From Trametes villosa (Eukaryota > Basidiomycota > Agaricomycetes > Polyporales > Polyporaceae), in the NCBI GenBank assembly GCA_002964805.2, contig PUDQ02000001.1:4488001-4552000 (forward strand): a stretch of 64,000 nt of DNA, in the 5' to 3' direction. This document shows positions 57,057 through 64,000 of the stretch, in pieces (the first letter of the stretch is position 1; every line of letters starts with the position of its first letter). The notes below the pieces were generated by a model, which did not search any database, was not told the origin of the DNA, and saw only the letters and a program-made list of their open reading frames with translations. The position numbers and the translations under genes are program-made.

Positions 57057-60000
57057 CTACCGGAACGCCAACGTCCCCTGACCACGCTCAGGATCGGACA
57101 TCCGGTGCACGCGGACAGTGTCGCCGGGAAGCACGTTGTTCATATCTTGGGGCGTGATGAGGATGTACTGCTTGCCCCGGGATGCGTTCGCGGTGTCGAT
57201 CTGCAGGTCAAGTATGTCAGCAAACTACAGCTTGAAGCAAAAGGCGCGCGCGTACCATCATCTTCATACTGATGCGACGGTTGACAGCGTCCATGAAGAC
57301 ATCGAACTCGTCTGTTACGGTTGAGCATGGGTCCAACGGATAGAGTGCATACTCGACGTACCCAAGCAACGGATGGGGCACCCAATGGACTCCCACAGCG
57401 ACAACAGGAGACAGATGGTCGAGAACGACTTCTCGCCACCGCTCAGCGAGCGAGGATCTTTCTCCCGAGCTCCGGCCTGCGTAGCAGCTTGGTCGTCCGT
57501 TTGGACCTGACGGCATTGGATCAGTACATGCACCTGTAGTGGGAGAACATCAGCAGCGCACCTTCAAATCCAGAGTTCCGTTGACGTGGTCGAAGAGGAC
57601 CTTCCCGAAGTATCCACGGTTGGAGAGATGGTACGCGAAGTAGACCTTGCAGCGCAACGCGATGTGCCGACGGAACTCGTGCCACCTGGCAAGACGCTGT
57701 TTCACCGACTTCTTCAGGGCCTAGAGATGCCGCGATGAGCGCGGTAGGAGCACTACTCAAAGGCGTTACTCACGTTGTTAAGGGAGTACAGCGCCTTCAA
57801 CTCCCCCTTCGCCGTGTTCAGAGCGGCTTCCTTCTTTTTGAAATCGTCAGCGATCTCCTCGATCGTCGCGCCCTGCCTGCAACGGCAATCAGTTTCTCAG
57901 CCGCAATGGGGGAGCAGAAGGCCGCACCGTCTCTCGCGTTCGGCCAGCGCGGCTTGGACGGCATCGAGGTTGCGTTGCACGACATCAACCTTGCGTGGGT
58001 TGTCCACAGGGTCACAGTACTTCGACGCCTTAGCCGACCATGCCTGCACGAGGTCAGAAACAGGGTGCGTGCCAGGGACAGTGGCACCCACCTCGAACTC
58101 TTCTTCCAGCGTGTTGGCGAGCTCCGTCGCAACTGCCAACTTCTCGCGCTCAGCGTCGGCCTTGGTGGTGAAGTGCTTGATCGAGTTGTCCGCGTTCATA
58201 CGCTCCGTTACCGCGGCGTTGAGCCGGTCCTGCGGAGACGGTTAGACAGGTATCGCCTTCAAGGTCGCTTACACCTACGGAGATGGCATTGCGCTTGTCC
58301 GCGTGCTCGCTGATCTGCACACGCAACTGCTCTGATTCTTGGACGAGAGGCCGCTGCTCTTGCTGGACCTTGTCCCGCTCTTTGATCAGCTGCTCGAACT
58401 GATTGATCACGTAGTCTTTCTCGACGTTTTGTTCCTAGGAGGGATGGTTAAGGCACTGCAGAACGTTCACCGAGTGACTACGTACCTGAAGAGCCTCTTG
58501 GAGCGCTTGGATGTTCACGGGCAGGTCTTCGTTTAGCTCCAGTTGCAGGTTGTTGATCTCTGTGTTGATGTTGCGAATGGCTCCGGTGAGCTGACGTTCT
58601 TGCTGCTACGGGGACGTCAGTAGCTACACGGGTATGGGCGAAGACGGGCGCACCTCGAGCGAGGCCGCTCTCGTCCGACAGCGATTTTGCGTAGCCTTGA
58701 GCTCCTGGATCTGTTGGGCCAGACCGGGCAGACGAGCACCAAACTCGTCGCGCTGGGCCTGCCACCGCCTGCGTAACCCGAATCAGAACCCCCGACTCGT
58801 GATCAACTAAAATGAGGATATGCGCTCACCTCCGCTCCGCCTCGGCGTTGCCGTCGCGGAACAGGTTCTGCCTCGTGTCGTTGGTCTTGAGCTGATGGAC
58901 GACGGACGACTGTCCTCCGCCCTCACTGAACAGTATGAGCCGCTCAGATCATTGAAGACAGCCTGCGACGGGTAGCGGGTACTCACGGGAAACGGACAAC
59001 CCGGAACAGGTCGGCAGAGAAGGCAACGCCGCCCGTCCCAAGGGACATCAGCATCTTATCAGCCTCCGCGCGGCTGGGGGCCAACAGGGTGCTTTCGATG
59101 TGCTGGCTGTCGACGAGCCGACGCAGGACATACTCGTCGGAAACCTTCGAGGTGTCAGTTTTGGTGACAGCGGGTTCACCGTCCGCAACATACCTCCAGT
59201 ACGCGTAGGATCGTTGGGTAGTTCTGGGGAGGCTCGCCGGAGCTGAAGTCGAAGAGGTCCACCTCGGAGATGATGATCTGGACGTTTTGGCTACATTGGT
59301 CGCGGTCAGGAGAGGAAGTTGCCATATAACGAGGGTAACTTACTTTCCGGTGTGTTTGAGGATGTCGGCCAACGGTCCACGATCACGCGCGTCCGTAACA
59401 GCGAAGTTGCTCATTGCGCTACCGATGATGACCCGCAGGAGAGGTGCCCAGCGCTCCGCATCCTTGACCTTCACGTACTGACCAAAGGGTCCGATGGGTT
59501 CCTGGCCAAACCACCGTCTCTTCTTGATCTCGTAGAGAACTTCGTCCATACGATTGCCGAACTGTGCGAGCTTGCTCTTCTCCATCTGGCCGCACCGCTC
59601 GATCTGCTGGTCGCACTCTTCGACGCGGCCGCGGACTTCGTTCTGCTCGTCGACCAGCCGCCTTTCTTCCTTCTTCGCGAACTCACTCTCGTCCATCAGC
59701 CGTTGACGCTCCTCGGCGAGGTTCTTGCGCTTCTCCTCCTTCTCTTTCACGGAAGCGGTGGCCTGTGCGAGCTTCTCCGTAGCCCGGTCGCGTTTCTCCT
59801 TCGAGCGCGTCTCCAGGCGCGTCTGCTCGTCATCGATCTGCTTCTTAAGCTCGGCGATGGCGGCATCGACGCTCGCCTTGGACTCGGAGATCGTTTTCTC
59901 GTCGTTCTGGTCGTAATGTGGTTATATAAACCATCCGCATATAGCAACCAACTGATGACGTACCTTCAACGCAGAGAGCTTCGTCCTGTTAGCCTTGATG

Positions 60001-61730
60001 AGCACAGCTAACTCGTCCTTCCGCTTGATCAAGTTCTCAACATTGCCGAAGGCATCGTTCTCTTCCTCCAGCGCTGCGACGTTCTGGTCGCACTTCTCAC
60101 GCTCGGCCTGTGCGACGACGTGAACAAGGAGTTCAAGGCAGGAACAGGTATCGTACCTCGGCCTGTCGGACCTGCTCCTCGCACTTCTCCACTCTGTGCT
60201 TGATGTGGGCGACTTCGTTCAGCTGCTTGGTCATCTCCTACAAGGAATGTCAGAGCCTGTTGACACGAAATCCGCTGAGTCTTCGGACCTCTTTCTTGCT
60301 CTCGACGTGCGCCCACGCCAGCTCCTTCTTCAGCTCGTCGACTTTGTTCTTCTGCGCGACCGCCTTCTTGGCCTCTTCCCAGCGCGACTGGGCCTCGTTG
60401 AGAGATTCCTCGAGATCCGGAAGGACCTCGGCCTTGCGCTTCAGGACCTTGTGGGTCTGGCTGATATTCTCCATGCAGGTCTGGTACTCTTCGCTGAGCT
60501 GACTAAGCTGGGTACCCTTCAGGAAGAACTGCGAGGCGCGTTAGTATCTGAGATCACCGTACATGAGTAGGAAACGGCAATACCTTGTATTTGTCCGTCG
60601 CAGTCGATGCGCTCAAGAATTGCCTGTATATGCTTGTGAGCAAGGGTCAGCCCGCCGTATCATTGTCCTGTTTACCTGGCAGAGTCTGAAGACGGTAGTT
60701 AGTAGGCAGGAGCGGAAGTTCGTCGCAAAGAAACGCACCTTGGGTCAAGATGTTCATCGGGTTGTCCACCTGGATGTTCATGTGGTCCAAGATCGCCTGG
60801 AGCTCCTCGCGCTTTGTCGAGATGAGCTTGCCCTCCCTGCTCTTGATCTTGTAGGAGGACGAGCCCTCCTTGGTGAACCGGCGCGTGATGACGATACTCC
60901 TGCCATAGTCCCTGGGCCGGTATGCTTCTTCGCCCTGATTCTTGAGCACGACCGTGACTTCCGCAACGCTGATAGGGGCCGGTTAGAGAAACCCCTCCTA
61001 CGAGCTCAGTGCGGGACTTACGACTGCCCCTCGCGAATGAATGACTTCAGACCGCTGCCTCGGCCCGTGGTTGCCGCCTTTCCGCCAAGCGCGACTGTCA
61101 GAGCAGAGAGGGCTGCACTCTTGCCACCTGGATAACTGTGAGTAGGGACGGCGAGATTTTGTCTGAAACTACATACTCCCGTTGTGTCCTGCACACATAC
61201 ACTTAGAATGACATCCAATGCACACAAAAGGACATCACATACCGATGATAAAGTTGATTTGCGGCCCGAGCGAGAAGGTCAAGTACTTGTGGCACATGAA
61301 CTGGGCCATCTCAATGGACTCGATGATGCCCATCTCTGCGATACCCTAAACAGTCCACCGCGCATGCATTAGCCACTGGAATACAGCTGGCCGCCGCAAC
61401 TACAGATAATTGCGAGCGGGGAGACAAGGTACGCACCCCCTGCGTCTTGCTCTTGTTCATGAGCCGCGACCGGATAAGCTCCTCATGATCCTCCTCGAAC
61501 TTCTTCTCCGCCGCATCGTCGGGCTGCATTTCCGCAGCGCCGGCCTCGTCCTCTTCGTCGTCGTCAATAACCATCGCCTCCTGGGCGGCGGCATTTTTGC
61601 CCCCAGTGGCGGCGCGGTGGCTGCGTTGCTGCTCCTCGGCCTCGTCGCTTTCGGTGGTGCGGGAGCGTTTCGACACCGGCCTGGACTCGTTGTCGTCGTC
61701 AGAGTCTGCGACGGCCCTGCGCTTCGCCAT
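57057..61730 (-). CDS. smc6: SMC6, structural maintenance of chromosomes protein 6
   Basis: Many small exons on the minus strand from ATG 61730 to TAG 57057-57059; I did not resolve every junction. SMC6 pairs with SMC5 and Nse proteins in the complex for DNA repair and replication-fork stability. The N-terminus is acidic and basic ([20 protein letters not shown]). Conserved ATPase parts: [17 protein letters not shown], then [20 protein letters not shown] (Walker A, split by an intron in the Ser codon) and [11 protein letters not shown], which is specific to SMC6. [14 protein letters not shown] and long coiled-coil exons follow. Near the end are [20 protein letters not shown] (ABC signature) and [15 protein letters not shown] (Walker B). 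The last exon reads [20 protein letters not shown]. This order matches the whole family length of about 1,100-1,200 residues. Confidence 0.95.
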
Positions 61731-61810
61731 GGCTGAAGCAGAGGAGTAAGATGTATAGCAAGAGCGATAGTGGCGGTTAGAGTATGAAGGCGGGCGGTAG
61801 ACGCGACGCG

Positions 61811-61816
61811 ACGCGT
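61811..61816. promoter_or_regulatory. MCB-like element upstream of SMC6
   Basis: ACGCGT lies 81 bases before the SMC6 ATG in a run of CGACGCGACGCG. ACGCGT is the MluI cell-cycle box bound by MBF in yeasts and controls S-phase and repair genes there. Its use in this fungus is inferred. Confidence 0.4.
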
Positions 61817-62370
61817 TTGACGCGCGCAAATAGGCACAAACACGCACGTGCGCGTGCCTCATTATGCTCCCGTTGTCGCGTCGCGTCGCCCAAGTCAGCG
61901 TCCTCCGAGGCGTCTCCATGCACACGTTGTGTTGAGGTCGAATACTCTTAGTTCCCACCAGATACGCAGAAAATCAATTGCACCAGTGATAGGTATGTAC
62001 GTAAGTGCATCCCGAGATTGAATACAGCATTTAGGAGAGCCTTCCAAACGGGTATGGGCATCCGAAGGGCACAGGATTAGAGCATTGGGTTCCATGAAAG
62101 CAGGACCGTTCGCGCCAAGAGCAGCACGACAGCGATGTCCGGTGCGAGTGGGTGGGAAACGAAGGTCATCCACACTCGTTGAATGGTGATCGAAGGAGTT
62201 GATGGAAGCATGAGGTAAATGCCGAAGTCAATGCGAGGAGATGCAGGAGAGTGAGGTGCAGGAGCGGGTGGGTGGGAGATGAAAAGAGCGGACGGGAGGC
62301 GGTTGGGCGATACCGGTCCCAGGGGTGTGGCGGCGAGGAGTATGTGGTAGGACGGCGCTTTAGGGATAAG
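61817..62370. other. Intergenic between SMC6 and the one-TM gene
   Basis: Holds the rest of the SMC6 promoter and the 3' end of the next gene. No supported ORF. Confidence 0.5.
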
Positions 62371-63695
62371 TTAATGCGTAGTGCGGTTCAGCGGGGGGCG
62401 CCGACCCGGCCGATGGTGCTGAACGACGTGGACGTGATGCGAACTACCACTGCGAGCATCTAGGGGGTATAGAGCCGGAAGCGTGGGTATAGGCTCGTCG
62501 TCGCGTCTGGCGACGGTGTGGGTTGGCGAAACGTGCAGAACCGTGGATGTCGCGACGGCACCGGCGACAGCGAGAGAGGACGTATCCGCCGTCGTGATGG
62601 CCTTCTCGTTCGCACTTCCACCGATGGCGGTGGGCGCGTTGTGGGTCGTGCTGTTGTGCGACACATACCAGCCAAGTCCGATAGCACCAGCAATGATCTA
62701 CACGAGAATTAGCCATGACCCGTCCAGTGAAGCGGAACACTACTCACGATAAGCAGAGTCATCCCAACAACCCAGACCCAGCGAGACATGCGAGTGGTAC
62801 CGCTTTGCGTCTTCCGGAGCCACCGACTGTAAATCGATGTCAGAGGGCGTACCAAACTCAGGCACATAATCTGTGATAGCGTACCTTCCCTTCTGGTTGC
62901 CGCTTGACAAGTCGTCCTTGGCAACCATGCTGAACCTGCGCCAGAAGTCATCACCCTGCTGCCCGCGACGAGGCAACACGGTGTCCTCGGTGTCGCCGCG
63001 CATGATAGGCTTCGACGCGAACTTGACATCGCGAGAGTTGGCGGTGGAGGGACGGGCGAATACGGGCGCGATGGGGACCATAGGTGGCTGCAAGGGGTGG
63101 GGAGTGCTCGGCATGCTGGCTGATTGTCCAAACTCTGACATCTCGGGCGACGCGGGCATGCGGCCATCGAGGGAAGCGGTGGGGGCCGGGCGAGAGAGGT
63201 TCAGGGCGGCGACGGGGGCAGCGTATCCGGGTTGAGGGGCGGCGAGCGGAATGTTAGGCTGGGGGTATACTTGCTTGCTGTCATCGAACGGGTTGTCCTT
63301 CTTCTCGTCTAGGTACTGGTCATACCTGAAAGATAGCGTTAGCACAGGCCGTTGTGAGAACTGCAGACGAGGGCGCGTATCTCAAACGCGTACTGCGAGC
63401 TGCCATCCTGCGGCGCATCGGCAGCTGATGTTGTGCACAAGGACTGGTTCGCACACGGGGATATTCGGACTCGCCTTCCCACCGGTGATGCGCAACATGG
63501 GCGAACCTAGGCGAAGAGAGATAACACATACACATTGTAAGCAGAGGTCCTGGCGTTGGGGTTTGCAGGGGCGGGCTGTCTCAGCCTGCGAGTCTGCTCG
63601 GGCTGGCGTTGGTCGTATACAGAGTCAGGCTCGTCGGTCGCGAAGGGGGGCCTGCCAGCGAGCGGCGGAGAGCTGTAGTTGATGGGCTGCGCCAT
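62371..63695 (-). CDS. Single-pass membrane protein of unknown function, 336 aa
   Basis: Exons 63695-63532, 63325-62885, 62826-62748 and 62697-62371 join exactly to 336 aa. The N-terminal 200 residues are hydrophilic and Pro/Ser-rich without a signal peptide (MAQPINYSSPPLAG; YDQYLDEKKDNPFDD; GDDFWRRFSMVAKDD). A basic segment SRWLRKTQSGTTRMSR precedes one membrane helix (WVWVVGMTLLIIIAGAIGLG, made by joining exons 3 and 4). The 100-residue C-terminal part is Ser/Thr/Ala-rich and His-rich near its end. Topology is probably N-in, C-out (type II). I know similar Pro-rich one-helix proteins from basidiomycete genomes but no function. Confidence 0.78.
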
Positions 63696-64000
63696 TTAGG
63701 CGGGCTGTTCTTGGTGTTTTGTGGTGAAAAGAGCGAAGTGAAAAGAGAATGGATGCCTCGGAGAGCCCAAGACTGAGAATCCGCCGCGAGGAGCCCGGGA
63801 TGAGGTGAAGAAGGAGATGAGGGAGAGAAAAGAGAGAGGGCCGTGTGTCGCCTCCCGCCCATCGCTCCGGCTAAGAATATCCCCAGAAGCGCTCGGTTAC
63901 GGCCTCGGCTAGCGCTCATCAATACAATGTAACCCTAACCCCGATCGCGCTGTTCAGACGCGTCTTGCCCGCTTGACGTCTTCTCGCACGCGTCTTGCTT
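63696..64000 (-). promoter_or_regulatory. Upstream region of the 336-aa membrane protein
   Basis: About 300 bases to the window edge. Pyrimidine-rich runs on the minus strand precede the ATG, as is common in fungal promoters. No TATA box. Confidence 0.4.

Noticed and set aside
63929..63942. Telomere-like GTAACCCTAACCCC near the window end
   Set aside because: Only about two units and no array; a similar single TAACCCTAA occurs at 50352. No sign of a chromosome end.

Overview
The window is nuclear DNA of a filamentous basidiomycete. Almost every gene is split by short (about 50-85 base) GT..AG introns with CTNA-type branch points, and the families present (FunK1 kinases, an expanded kinase-like family with HLD/DFH motifs, signal peptide plus one-TM lectin-like proteins, Tad-type LINEs) are typical of Agaricomycetes. 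A polypore-like species is my inference. Exon chains were built by hand; nearly all give exact multiples of three.

Layout. 1-17 kb: the left arm of an inverted segmental duplication carries the end of an uncharacterised acidic protein gene (gene A) and, convergent to it, an 810-aa zinc-finger gene (gene B). Between them sits a 10.4-kb LINE (3802-14217) with intact ORFs, a poly(A) tail and perfect 14-bp target-site duplications. 17-22 kb: a secreted Ser/Thr-rich repeat protein and a gene-poor stretch. 22-31 kb: housekeeping genes: F-actin capping protein alpha (+), a 13-exon peroxisomal acyl-CoA synthetase (-), a SAP-domain protein (-) and a one-TM surface protein (-).

32-44 kb is accessory: two intact kinase-like genes, one frameshifted copy and one truncated copy. 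The truncated copy is cut at the breakpoint of the right arm of the inverted duplication (33836 to about 38570), which holds a broken copy of gene B and a complete copy of gene A. This arm preserves the empty LINE target site. A stray piece of the SAP gene lies between two kinase-like genes. 44-64 kb: a small hypothetical gene, isocitrate lyase, ALG7, two paralogous small genes on either side of a FunK1 kinase, SMC6 and a one-TM protein.

Functional links: the acyl-CoA synthetase and isocitrate lyase both end in SKL (peroxisomal targeting) and belong to fatty-acid use and the glyoxylate cycle. ALG7 starts protein N-glycosylation, SMC6 acts in DNA repair and capping protein regulates actin. The most unusual object is the LINE: besides the usual gag-like ORF1 and EN-RT-RNase H ORF2 it has an extra upstream ORF, three intron-like interruptions, an internal TATA box and a chain of predicted hairpins just before ORF2.
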